Shown here piece by piece: positions 18,656 to 26,492 of a stretch of 43,548 nt of DNA. How positions within the stretch are numbered: the stretch's first letter is position 1; each line of letters opens with the position of its first letter. The stretch covers positions 1 to 43,548 of the forward strand of contig JAGDVQ010000171.1 in assembly GCA_023255715.1 (NCBI GenBank). The letters run 5' to 3'. Under the pieces are notes generated by a model, which saw nothing but the letters and a program-made list of their open reading frames with translations, had not been told where the DNA came from and did no database searches. The position numbers were made by a program, and so were the translations under genes. Origin of the DNA: Thiomonas sp. (lineage in GTDB: Bacteria > Pseudomonadota > Gammaproteobacteria > Burkholderiales > Burkholderiaceae_C).

Positions 18656-19411
18656 TCAATTTCGAAGTTTGGTGCCGCGCATCAGCATCATCATGGCGAT
18701 GCCGCCGCACAGCAGATTGCCGAGCATCGCCGCCAGCAGGCTGATCCAGGGCGACACATCGCCTGCGCCAAAGAAGCCATAGCGAAAGCCGTCGATCAGA
18801 TAGAAAAACGGATTGAGGTGCGACGCAGCCTTCCAGAAGCCAGGCAAGGTATGCACCGAGTAGAACACGCCCGACAGAAAGGTCGCCGGGGTGATGATGA
18901 AGTTCTGGAACGCTGCCATCTGGTCGAATTTTTCCGCCCAGATCCCTGCAATCAGTCCCAGTGCGCCCAGCATGCTCGCGCCCAGGACGGCGAACACCAG
19001 AATCCACAGCGGATAGACAAAGCTCAGCGGCACGAACCACACCGTGACCAGCAAGACGCCCGCCCCGACAATCAGACCGCGCAGCACGGAGGCGCCCACA
19101 TACGCGACGAACAGTTCCCAGGGCTTGAGCGGCGAGAGCAGCACGAACACCAGATTGCCGGTGATCTTGGACTGGATCAGCGACGACGACGTGTTGGCAA
19201 ACGCGTTCTGCAGCACGCTCATCATCATCAGCCCCGGGATGAGGAAGGCGGTGTACGGCACATGGCCATACACCTGCATGTGCGCGGTGAACGCATGCGA
19301 AAAGATCAGCAGATACAGCAGCGCCGTGACCACCGGGGCGGCCACGGTCTGGAAACCCACCTTGAGAAAACGCTGCAATTCCTTTTGCAGCAGGGTTTGC
19401 AGTCCGGTCAT
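18656..19411 (-). CDS. ABC-2 type transporter permease (YadH-like)
   Basis: A 251-residue membrane protein with six hydrophobic segments of the ABC-2 permease family. The family features are LIPGLMMMSVLQNAF after TM2 and the C-terminal LSGVFYSVHTLPGFWKAASHLNPFFYLIDGFRYGFFG motif. It is the partner of the ATPase encoded just upstream, whose stop overlaps this start by ATGA. YadGH-type exporters are widespread and their substrate is not established. Its placement inside the mla-murA string suggests an envelope substrate, which is inference. Confidence 0.92.
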   Translation of the reverse strand: MTGLQTLLQKELQRFLKVGFQTVAAPVVTALLYLLIFSHAFTAHMQVYGHVPYTAFLIPGLMMMSVLQNAFANTSSSLIQSKITGNLVFVLLSPLKPWELFVAYVGASVLRGLIVGAGVLLVTVWFVPLSFVYPLWILVFAVLGASMLGALGLIAGIWAEKFDQMAAFQNFIITPATFLSGVFYSVHTLPGFWKAASHLNPFFYLIDGFRYGFFGAGDVSPWISLLAAMLGNLLCGGIAMMMLMRGTKLRN

Positions 19412-20307
19412 CTGGAGGCTCCGATCAGTTCGAGAAACACGTCTTCCAGATCGGCACGGCGCAACTCCAGCTCATCGATCTCGCAACCCGCCTGGCGCAG
19501 CGCGGCCAGTCGATGCTCCACATCCTCTGCGCCACGCACAGGCAGCGCCACGCGCCCGCCCTGCTGTTCCACGCCCATCTCTGCGGGCAGTTGCCCCTTG
19601 AGCAAACGGAAATAGAGCACCGACGAAGCAAAGCGCTGCAGCAGCGCTTCGGTGCGGTCGAGCGCCACGACCTTGCCGCGCTTGATCACGGCAATGCGCT
19701 TGCACAGCGCCTCGGCTTCTTCGAGGTAGTGCGTGGTCAGCAGCACGGTGTGGCCTTCGGCGTTGAGCCGGGCGATGAACTCCCACAGCGACTGGCGCAG
19801 TTCCACATCGACCCCGGCGGTCGGCTCGTCGAGCACGATGACCTGCGGGCGGTGCACCAGCGCCTGCGCCACCATCACGCGGCGTTTCATGCCACCCGAC
19901 AACGCGCGCATGTTCTTGTCCGCCTGCGCGGTGAGTCCCAGGTTGTGCAGCAGTTCGTCGATCCAGGCGTCGTTGCGCCGGAAACCGAAATAGCCCGACT
20001 GGATGCGCAGCACCTGACGCACCGTAAAGAACGGATCGAACACCAGTTCCTGCGGCACCACGCCCAGCAGGCGACGTGCCGCGGCGGCATCGCGTTGCAC
20101 GTCATGGCCCTGCACCAGCACCCGGCCAGACGTGGGGCGGGTGAGCCCGGCGAGCATGCTGATCAGCGTGGTCTTGCCCGCACCATTGGGGCCAAGCAAG
20201 CCGAAAAACTCTCCTTCGGCAATGTCGAGCACGACGCCGTCGACCGCAGTGTGCTGGCCATAGCGCTTCTCGACATGATCAAAGGAAACTGCTGCAGTAG
20301 AGGTCAT
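19408..20307 (-). CDS. ABC transporter ATP-binding protein (YadG-like)
   Basis: A 299-residue ATPase. Walker A is GPNGAGKTT, the signature is LSGGMKRRVMVAQAL, Walker B is VIVLDEPTAGVD, and the H-loop is LLTTHYLEEAE. A C-terminal ~70-residue extension (ELRRADLEDVFLELIGA) is typical of ABC-2 exporters of the DrrA/YadG type. The start at 20307 (MTSTAAVSFDHVEKRYG) was chosen. It is 66 bases after mlaB and translationally coupled to the permease. Confidence 0.94.
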   Translation of the reverse strand: MTSTAAVSFDHVEKRYGQHTAVDGVVLDIAEGEFFGLLGPNGAGKTTLISMLAGLTRPTSGRVLVQGHDVQRDAAAARRLLGVVPQELVFDPFFTVRQVLRIQSGYFGFRRNDAWIDELLHNLGLTAQADKNMRALSGGMKRRVMVAQALVHRPQVIVLDEPTAGVDVELRQSLWEFIARLNAEGHTVLLTTHYLEEAEALCKRIAVIKRGKVVALDRTEALLQRFASSVLYFRLLKGQLPAEMGVEQQGGRVALPVRGAEDVEHRLAALRQAGCEIDELELRRADLEDVFLELIGASR

Positions 20308-20373
20308 GGAGACAACAGAAAGCGCCGGAGGGACGATGCAAGGCATCGCGTCGCACCGGCGCAGAAAGCACGA

Positions 20374-20652
20374 TCAGGGCTGCGCGGTGACCGGGGTGAT
20401 GAGGAAATCCAGTCCGTAGGCTCGCGCCAGATCGGCCAGACGCCGGGGCACGCCGCGGACCTGCAGGGTTTGCTGTGGCGCGGCACGACGCAATTCGAGC
20501 AGCAGGGCAAGACTTGCGGAATCGAAGGTCTGCAGCGCGCTGGCATCGATTTCCCAGGGGGTGGCTTGCGCCGCCAGCGCCGATAGCGCCTGACGCCGCA
20601 CCGCGGTCGCGGTGTTCAGCGTCAATTCAGCAGGCAGAGCGAACAAAGGCAT
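20374..20652 (-). CDS. mlaB: Mla complex STAS-domain subunit MlaB
   Basis: A 92-residue STAS domain (strand–helix repeats). It holds the central IDASALQTFDSASLALLLELRRA, in which Asp-Ser-Ala corresponds to the STAS loop that contacts MlaF. MlaB stabilises the MlaF ATPase in the MlaFEDB inner-membrane complex for phospholipid transport. The identification rests on the fold pattern and on its position 16 bases after mlaC. Confidence 0.88.
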   Translation of the reverse strand: MPLFALPAELTLNTATAVRRQALSALAAQATPWEIDASALQTFDSASLALLLELRRAAPQQTLQVRGVPRRLADLARAYGLDFLITPVTAQP

Positions 20653-20668
20653 GGTGATGACCGCAGAA

Positions 20669-21307
20669 TCAGCCGGCCGTCTTGGCCTGGGCCAGGGTCT
20701 GATTCTTTTCTTTCAGCGTGGCGATCAGACCGTCGATGCCCTTCTGCCCGATTTCCTGCGCAAACACGCTGCGATAGTTGTCGACCAGCCAGATGCCCAT
20801 CACATTGACATCGGTGATCTTCCAGCCAGCCGGGGTGTTTTCCAGGCGATAGTCGAGTTGCAGAGGCTCGCCGTTGTTGATCACGCGGGTGCGCACGGTC
20901 ACGTCCTGCGCATTGGCAGGCTCGCGGTACGGCAGCAGCTTGACCTTCTGATCCTTGATCTGCTTGACCGCGCCAGCATAGGTGTAGACCAGCAGCTGCT
21001 TGAACTGCTGTTCCAGTGCCGCGCGCTGCGCGGGCGTGGCTTCACGCCAGTAGCGGCCAACCGCGCTCTGGGTGATTTTCTGGAAATCCACATTCGGCAG
21101 GATTTTGGTTTCGACAAACTGCATCACCACTTCGGGATTGCCGGTGCGCAGCTTCGGGTCTTGTTGCACGTCGCGAATGATCTCGTTGGACATGGTCTCG
21201 ATCAGTTGCGGCGGGGTCAGCGCATCGGCCGCATGGGCAGCCGCAGGCAGGCCCGCGATCAGCGCAACCGAGGACAGGGAAAAAGCCATGAAGAGGCGTC
21301 GAAGCAT
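20669..21307 (-). CDS. mlaC: Periplasmic phospholipid-binding protein MlaC
   Basis: A 212-residue protein with a signal peptide (LSSVALIAGLPAAAHA). The body is the MlaC/Ttg2D fold: VVMQFVETKILPNVDFQKITQSAVGRYWREATPAQ, then the strands LLPYREPANAQDVTVRTRVI, LDYRLENTPAGWKITDVNVMGIWLVDNYR. It carries phospholipids between MlaA at the outer membrane and MlaFEDB. The ATG at 21307 with GGAG upstream is preferred to the longer ORF. A 71-base gap separates it from mlaA. Confidence 0.95.
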   Translation of the reverse strand: MLRRLFMAFSLSSVALIAGLPAAAHAADALTPPQLIETMSNEIIRDVQQDPKLRTGNPEVVMQFVETKILPNVDFQKITQSAVGRYWREATPAQRAALEQQFKQLLVYTYAGAVKQIKDQKVKLLPYREPANAQDVTVRTRVINNGEPLQLDYRLENTPAGWKITDVNVMGIWLVDNYRSVFAQEIGQKGIDGLIATLKEKNQTLAQAKTAG

Positions 21308-21378
21308 GGGAGGTACTCCAGTGTTGGTGTTGTGATCGATTAACGGCCGGTCACCCCGCAGGATGACAGCGCGCAGAT

Positions 21379-22191
21379 TCAAGGGGCGGCGTCGCCTGTC
21401 TTTGGAGTGCTCGCGGCGACTGCAGGCATCGCGGGTGACGTACCGGGGATGCCACCATTCTCCGGGCCGTAGCTGTACTTGGCCAGAGGATTGGGCTCGC
21501 CCAGATCGATGAAGGGGCGGTCGCGCACCTCCTCAACCTGCGACTTGCGGCGTTGTTCGTAGGCACTGCGGGTGAAAACATAAGGGTCGAGCGAAATCTG
21601 GTCGAACAGATTGGAGGCGTCGAGCAGATTGGCACGGGTGTTCACCAGATTCAATGCCAGCGCACCGTAACTCGCGCTGGGCGGGCTGACCTGGGCAGTC
21701 GGCCCGTAGGCGAGGAACACGCCGGTGCCCGCTGCATCGCGCACCGTGCTCGGACCGTAGAACGGCAGCACCACATACGGCCCAGAGCCCACACCCCAGC
21801 GCGCCAAAGTGAGGCCAAAATCGTTGGGATGCTTGTAGATGCCCATTTCGGTCGCGATGTCCAGGGTCCCGAACAGCCCGAACACCGAGTTGACGCCCAC
21901 GCGCATGAAGGTGCTCAGGCCATCGTGCACATTGCCCTGCAGAAAATCATTGGTCATCGACCACACATCGCCGAAATTGCCGAAGAAGTTGGTGACACCG
22001 TGACGGATGGGCGTCGGCGTGATGTCCTTGTACCCGGTCGCAACTGGCTTGAGCACAGCCCGGTCCACCTTGTCGTTGATGGTGAACATCGCGCGGTTGT
22101 AGGGTTCGAGCGGGTCTTGCGGATTGTGCGTGGCACAGCCGCCCAGCGCAGCCAGCGCCAGCACGGGCAGAAGACGGGTGAGTTGCTTCAT
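21379..22191 (-). CDS. mlaA: Outer-membrane lipoprotein MlaA (VacJ)
   Basis: A 270-residue lipoprotein with lipobox LGGC at about 16-19. Family motifs are DPLEPYNRAMFTINDKVDR, RVGVNSVFGLFGTLDIATEMGI and the GPYVVLPFYGPSTVRDAAG signature. It forms a ring in the outer membrane that removes misplaced phospholipids. A Pro/Ala-rich C-terminal tail of about 40 residues is present. In E. coli mlaA is unlinked; here it is inside the operon between mlaD and mlaC. Its ATG overlaps the mlaD stop (ATGA). Confidence 0.96.
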   Translation of the reverse strand: MKQLTRLLPVLALAALGGCATHNPQDPLEPYNRAMFTINDKVDRAVLKPVATGYKDITPTPIRHGVTNFFGNFGDVWSMTNDFLQGNVHDGLSTFMRVGVNSVFGLFGTLDIATEMGIYKHPNDFGLTLARWGVGSGPYVVLPFYGPSTVRDAAGTGVFLAYGPTAQVSPPSASYGALALNLVNTRANLLDASNLFDQISLDPYVFTRSAYEQRRKSQVEEVRDRPFIDLGEPNPLAKYSYGPENGGIPGTSPAMPAVAASTPKTGDAAP

Positions 22192-22664
22192 TTGCTGTCC
22201 CCCGCGCCGCTGGATGCAGCCTTGTTGTAGAGAAACTGGCCGATCAGGTTTTCCAGCACCACGGCCGACTGGGTGTTGCGGATGACTGAACCATTGGTGA
22301 GATTTTTCTCACTGCCGCCGGGGCTGAAGTCGACGTACTGATCGCCGAGCAGTCCGGCTGTGAGGATCTTGGCCGAGGTATCGACCGGAAATTTGAACCG
22401 CTGGTCAATGGCCATGTGCACATCGGCCTGGAAGGTCTGATTGTCGAAGCTGATGGAGGTCACCCGCCCGACGACCACACCTGCGCTCTTGACAGGAGCA
22501 TCCGCCTTCAGCCCGCCAATGTTGTCGAACCGCGCTGTCACTGAATAGGTCGGCCCCCAATTGATCTGCAACAGGTTGCCCGCCTTGAGCGCCAGGAACA
22601 GCAGGGCCGCCGCGCCCAGCACGACCAGAATACCCACCCAGAGATCGATTTTTCGTTGATTCAT
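22188..22664 (-). CDS. mlaD: Mla complex MCE-domain subunit MlaD
   Basis: A 158-residue protein with one N-terminal membrane helix (LWVGILVVLGAAALLFLAL) and a single MCE domain. The MCE signature is VTARFDNIGGLKADAPVKSAGVVVGRV, followed by LLGDQYVDFSPGG. Six copies form the periplasmic ring through which lipid passes. The ATG at 22664 has GGAG nine bases upstream and is preferred to the TTG at 22673. Confidence 0.95.
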   Translation of the reverse strand: MNQRKIDLWVGILVVLGAAALLFLALKAGNLLQINWGPTYSVTARFDNIGGLKADAPVKSAGVVVGRVTSISFDNQTFQADVHMAIDQRFKFPVDTSAKILTAGLLGDQYVDFSPGGSEKNLTNGSVIRNTQSAVVLENLIGQFLYNKAASSGAGDSK

Positions 22665-22691
22665 TTGCGACAACTCCAGGGCCTCATGCCC

Positions 22692-23474
22692 TCAGGTGCT
22701 GAACATCATGGCGGTCAGCACGAAATCCAGTGCCAGCACCGCCAGCGACGCGATGACGACGGTGCGCGTCGTGGCGCGCGAAACGCCTTCCGGCGTGGGC
22801 TGGCTGCGCCAGCCTTGCAACAGCGCAACGAAAGTGACCGCCAAGCCGAACACCACACTCTTGATGACTCCGTTGCCAACGTCCTTGAACACATCGACCC
22901 CGCTTTGCATCTGCGACCAGAATTGCCCGGCGTCCACGCCGATCATCACCACGCCAACCACATAGCCGCCCATGATGCCCACCGCGCTGAACACAGCCGC
23001 CAGCAGGGGCATCACGATGACCCCCGCCCAGAACCGCGGCGCGAGCACGCGCACCACCGGATCGACCGCCATCATTTCCATGGCCGCAATCTGCTCGCCC
23101 GCTTTCATCAGGCCGATCTCGGCTGTGAGCGAGGTGCCGGCACGGCCGGCAAACAGCAGGGCCGTGACCACCGGCCCGAGTTCACGCACCAGCGACAGGG
23201 CCACCAGCACCCCGAGTGCGCTCGATGAACCGTAGCGCGACAGGGTGTAGTAACCCTGCAGCCCAAGCACGAAGCCGACGAACAGCCCGGACACGGCAAT
23301 GATGACCAGCGACAGATTGCCGAGAAAATACATCTGCTGAATCAGCAGACTCGGGCGCATGAACACGCGGCCGACCAACAGCAGCAGCCGGGCGAACAGC
23401 CGGGCCGCGTAGCCAAGATCGCTCAACAGCTTGCGCGTTGCGGCGCCGATGGAGACCAGTCTGTCCGTGACCAT
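22692..23474 (-). CDS. mlaE: Mla complex permease MlaE
   Basis: A 260-residue permease of the MlaE/YrbE family. The features are FVGFVLGLQGYYTLSRYG, the conserved cytoplasmic coupling region VRELGPVVTALLFAGRAGTSLTAEIGLMKAGEQIAAMEMM, and five or six hydrophobic segments. It spans the inner membrane as a dimer with MlaF below and the MlaD ring above. The start codon overlaps the mlaF stop (TGATG). Confidence 0.96.
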   Translation of the reverse strand: MVTDRLVSIGAATRKLLSDLGYAARLFARLLLLVGRVFMRPSLLIQQMYFLGNLSLVIIAVSGLFVGFVLGLQGYYTLSRYGSSSALGVLVALSLVRELGPVVTALLFAGRAGTSLTAEIGLMKAGEQIAAMEMMAVDPVVRVLAPRFWAGVIVMPLLAAVFSAVGIMGGYVVGVVMIGVDAGQFWSQMQSGVDVFKDVGNGVIKSVVFGLAVTFVALLQGWRSQPTPEGVSRATTRTVVIASLAVLALDFVLTAMMFST

Positions 23475-24307
23475 CACGCGCGCCCTCCGTGCCCCGCTGC
23501 CGCGCGCAGGAAATCGTCGTCGATGGCCGCCGCGGGGTAATGAAAGTGCACCGGACCGTCCGGCTCGCCCCGCACGAACTGATGCACCAGCGGATCGGCG
23601 CTCTCGCGCATCTGTTGCGGCGTGCCGTGGGCAATCAGACTGCCGTTGCCGAGGATGTAGACATAATCGGCGATGTCGAAAGTCACCTCGACATCGTGCG
23701 ACACCACGATGCTGGTCAAGCCGAGCGCGTCGTTGAGGCTGCGGATCAACCGGGCCGAGATGCCAAGCGAAATGGGATCGAGGCCGGCAAACGGTTCGTC
23801 ATACATCACCAGCGCAGGATCGAGTGCGATGGCCCGGGCCATGGCCACGCGCCGCGCCATGCCGCCCGAGAGCTCGGCCGGATAGAGGTCGCGCGCGCCG
23901 CGCAGGCCGACCGCGTTGAGCTTCATCAGCACCAGGTCGCGGATCATCGATGCCGGAAGATCGGTGTGTTCGCGCAGCGGAAATGCCACGTTGTCGAACA
24001 CACGCATGTCCGTGAACAGCGCGCCGAACTGGAACAGCATGCCCATGCGCCGTCGCATGGCAAAGATCTGGTTTTGATCGGCGCCGGCCAGATCCTGCCC
24101 CTCGAACCGCACCGAACCGCGCTGCGGCTTGACCTGCCCGCTGATCAGCCGCAGCAGCGTGGTCTTGCCGCCTCCCGAGGCGCCCATGACTGCGACCACT
24201 TGACCGGGATGAATGGTCATGTCGATGTTGCGCAGAATCAGGCGCTCGCCATAGCCAAAATCGAGCGCGTCGATCTGAACGATGGCCGGGGCGGGCGACA
24301 CGGGCAT
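23474..24307 (-). CDS. mlaF: Mla complex ATPase MlaF
   Basis: The ATPase that drives phospholipid transport. Walker A is GASGGGKTT, the Q-loop region is RMGMLFQFGALF, the signature is LSGGMARRVAMARAI, Walker B is LVMYDEPFAGLDP, and the H-loop is VVSHDVE. The ATG at 24307 gives 277 residues; a TTG at 24331 could add eight. No strong ribosome site is seen for either. It is the first gene of the 16.6-kb minus-strand run, so the promoter for the run should lie in the 174 bases shared with the divergent methyltransferase gene. Confidence 0.95.
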   Translation of the reverse strand: MPVSPAPAIVQIDALDFGYGERLILRNIDMTIHPGQVVAVMGASGGGKTTLLRLISGQVKPQRGSVRFEGQDLAGADQNQIFAMRRRMGMLFQFGALFTDMRVFDNVAFPLREHTDLPASMIRDLVLMKLNAVGLRGARDLYPAELSGGMARRVAMARAIALDPALVMYDEPFAGLDPISLGISARLIRSLNDALGLTSIVVSHDVEVTFDIADYVYILGNGSLIAHGTPQQMRESADPLVHQFVRGEPDGPVHFHYPAAAIDDDFLRAAAGHGGRA

Positions 24308-24481
24308 GGGATTTGTGAAAGTGGCTTTCAAGGACGACGTTGCAACGCACCGTCAAGACTTCAGACGGGCAGTCTGCGCTCAAAACAGCAGGCCATTCTA
24401 GGGATTTCCCGATCTGCCTGCCGAACCACGCCAAACCACGGGGCAGTAGCATCGCAGACCATTCTTGGAACATTGCCACAC

Positions 24482-25108
24482 ATGCCCGGACCCACCGTCG
24501 AATTCTGGAACGAACGTTTCCGCACGCACACGACTGGATGGGATCGCGGCGGCGTTCATCCCCATCTGCTGCACTGCCTGGCCTCTGGCGAATTACGGCC
24601 GTGCCGCATCCTGGTTCCGGGGTGCGGTGCGGGCCATGAAGTCGTGCATCTGGCCACCGCCGGTTTCGAGGTCACGGCGCTGGACTATGCGCAGGAGGCG
24701 GTCGATCGACTCAGGCAGCGCTTGCGCGAGCGCGGTTTGCAGGCGACGGTGCTGCAGGCCGATGTGCGGCAATGGGATGCGCCGCAAGCGTTCGATGCCA
24801 TCTGGGAGCAGACCTGTCTGTGCGCGCTCTACCCGGACGACTGGGCCCAGTACGCGCAGCGCCTGCATCGCTGGCTGCAGCCACAGGGCCGACTCTTTGC
24901 CCTGTTCATGCAGGCCGCCAAATCGGGCGCTGCCGAGGGCAAGATTGAAGGCCCGCCCTACCACTGCGACATTCTGGCAATGCGTGCAGTCTTTCCGGCC
25001 CGTCTGTGGCACTGGCCCAAGCCGCCCTACCCGCGCGTCCCCCACCCAGGCGGCTCAGCGGAACTGGCACTTGTTCTGACGCCCGGCGCAATCGCGGCGG
25101 AAGATTAG
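24482..25108 (+). CDS. TPMT-family SAM-dependent methyltransferase
   Basis: A 208-residue class I methyltransferase. The N-terminal FWNERFRTHTTGWDRGGVHP and the SAM loop RILVPGCGAGHEVVHLA are characteristic of the thiopurine S-methyltransferase family. The acidic loop LDYAQEAVDRL and DAIWEQTCLCALYPDDW also fit. Bacterial TPMT relatives methylate thiols, halides or reduced selenium and tellurium species; the substrate cannot be read from the sequence. The 539-residue track ORF runs back through the mlaF region in an unrelated frame; only the part from 24482 is real. It converges with the Crp/Fnr gene, 7 bases apart. Confidence 0.88.
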   Translation: MPGPTVEFWNERFRTHTTGWDRGGVHPHLLHCLASGELRPCRILVPGCGAGHEVVHLATAGFEVTALDYAQEAVDRLRQRLRERGLQATVLQADVRQWDAPQAFDAIWEQTCLCALYPDDWAQYAQRLHRWLQPQGRLFALFMQAAKSGAAEGKIEGPPYHCDILAMRAVFPARLWHWPKPPYPRVPHPGGSAELALVLTPGAIAAED

Positions 25109-25115
25109 GACCTGT

Positions 25116-25898
25116 TCACGCCACATCCGCCCCTGCGCTGGTGCACACCACATCAGCGGACTCAACGGGCTCCCTGGGCGGCTTTGTGCCGTTTCGTGCA
25201 TTCAGGCAGCGAAACTCCCAGGCGCGCAACTTGTTCTGATCGAGAATTTCGACCCCGCCGTACTGCAAGCGCAACACACCGTCGGTCTCCAGCCGCTGAA
25301 ACGCCTGATTCACCCGTTGGCGAGACAAATTGCAAAGTTGCCCGATTTCCGACTGGGTTACCCGCAGTGCCCCACCATTCGCCCCAGCCAGGGGATGAAA
25401 CAAATGGCGCAGCGTGCGTGCAACAATGGATTCCGCGCCGCCCTGATGATCATCCAATGCCTGCAGAGTCATCAGTTCCAGGCGGTCATTGAGTTGCTGC
25501 AGCAGATAATGGCTGAAACCGATATTCCGATCCAGCAGCCAGAGAAACGTCTCCCGGGGAACCAGCGCCAGTTCGCAATCTCGAATGGCGAGAGCCTGAT
25601 AACGCCAGACCCCCTGGCGCATCAATGTTCCTTCGCCAAACCAGCCCCCGGCGCCAATACCGGAATAGACCAGCGGCTTTCCGCTCACCGTCGTGACGTT
25701 GAATTTGGCGAGACCGGACATCACGCCAATCCAATGCAGAGCGGGCATACCGTAACGCTGCAGTGGCTCTCCGCTGCGCACAGTCTGGTAAGACACTTCG
25801 GAAACCACGCGCACCTTCTCGGCCGGTTGCAGGCGCCCCCACCAGCCACTCCGTGCTGCCCAGTTTGGAATTTTGCAATCGTTCATCGCATCGCTCAT
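25116..25898 (-). CDS. Crp/Fnr family transcriptional regulator
   Basis: A 260-residue regulator with an N-terminal cyclic-nucleotide-binding-type beta roll (about 30-130, with the GGWFGEGTLM loop) and a long dimerisation helix. The C-terminal winged helix-turn-helix reads VTQSEIGQLCNLSRQRVNQAFQRLETDGVLRL. The FNR-type N-terminal cysteine cluster is absent, and the cAMP-pocket sequence departs from the FGELALI...PRAATV pattern of Crp, so the effector is unknown. A tail of about 35 residues follows the wing. The ATG at 25898 is used; MNDC at 25886 is another candidate. Confidence 0.9.
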   Translation of the reverse strand: MSDAMNDCKIPNWAARSGWWGRLQPAEKVRVVSEVSYQTVRSGEPLQRYGMPALHWIGVMSGLAKFNVTTVSGKPLVYSGIGAGGWFGEGTLMRQGVWRYQALAIRDCELALVPRETFLWLLDRNIGFSHYLLQQLNDRLELMTLQALDDHQGGAESIVARTLRHLFHPLAGANGGALRVTQSEIGQLCNLSRQRVNQAFQRLETDGVLRLQYGGVEILDQNKLRAWEFRCLNARNGTKPPREPVESADVVCTSAGADVA

Positions 25899-25980
25899 CA
25901 AAATGAGTCTCTATGCTCGTCATTTTCCATCACCCATGGCGCTGCAACTTGTAATCGTCATGTCAGAACGAAAGCACCAA

Positions 25981-26014
25981 TGACAAAAACCGGGGAAGTC
26001 CCCGGTCTTTGTCA
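25981..26014 (-). terminator. Terminator after the H-NS gene
   Basis: TGACAAAAACCGGGG and CCCCGGTCTTTGTCA form a 15-bp stem with one mismatch around a short AAGT loop. Read on the minus strand, the G+C-rich part is followed by TTTTTG. It lies 51 bases after the hns stop, and its symmetry could also stop transcription from the other side. Confidence 0.85.
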
Positions 26015-26065
26015 TTGGTTCCGCTGCGCCGCAACCGAGCGGCGGCAGATGATGAAATCTGCAGA

Positions 26066-26365
26066 TCAAATCAGGAAGGATTCCTTGCTCTTGCCGCTGT
26101 CGACAGCATTTTGCAGCCAGCGCGGCATCTTTCCGCGCCCGGTCCAGGTTTCCCCGGTTTGTGCATTGCGATATTTGGGTGCAACCGTCGACCCTTTGGA
26201 AGACGCACCGGCACGGCGCGAGCCGAGATCGGCAAGGGTAATGCCGTATTCGTCCATTTTTGCGCGAATATCCGCCACCACTGCCGCAATTTCCGCCTTG
26301 CGCTGGGCCTCGGCCTGTTGTTTGAGCGCTTCGATTTGTGACTGCAATTCTTTATAGGTTGCCAT
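26066..26365 (-). CDS. H-NS family nucleoid-associated protein
   Basis: A 99-residue H-NS-like protein. The N-terminal half is a coiled-coil dimerisation helix (YKELQSQIEALKQQAEAQRKAEI). The C-terminal domain has the DNA-binding core KYRNAQTGETWTGRGKMPRWLQ, with the T-W-[ST]-G-[RQ]-G-[RK]-x-P motif that inserts in the A+T-rich minor groove. It belongs to the short betaproteobacterial BpH3/Bv3F type. The start at 26365 has GGAG about 10 bases upstream. A TATGAT hexamer lies about 40 bases upstream as a possible -10. It is flanked by terminators on both sides and so is probably monocistronic. Confidence 0.94.
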   Translation of the reverse strand: MATYKELQSQIEALKQQAEAQRKAEIAAVVADIRAKMDEYGITLADLGSRRAGASSKGSTVAPKYRNAQTGETWTGRGKMPRWLQNAVDSGKSKESFLI

Positions 26366-26425
26366 GTGTGTCTGCTCCTGCATTGAAAGTTGAAACGATG
26401 CAGATCATACGACAGAACAACAAAT

Positions 26426-26448
26426 AAAAAAGCCCGTATCAAACGGGC
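26426..26448 (-). terminator. Terminator after pntB
   Basis: On the minus strand GCCCGT-TTGAT-ACGGGC is followed by TTTTTT: a 6-bp stem, 5-base loop and six-U run. It lies 44 bases after the pntB stop and upstream of hns, so it should end the pnt transcript. Confidence 0.85.
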
Positions 26449-26492
26449 CTTTCAAAGTGGAGCCATCAAACTCGGCAAAGTGTTTTCATGAA

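Noticed and set aside
23489-25108. A 539-residue fusion ending in a methyltransferase
   Set aside because: Everything before the ATG at 24482 is antisense to mlaF and the intergenic region; only the last 208 residues form a recognisable protein.
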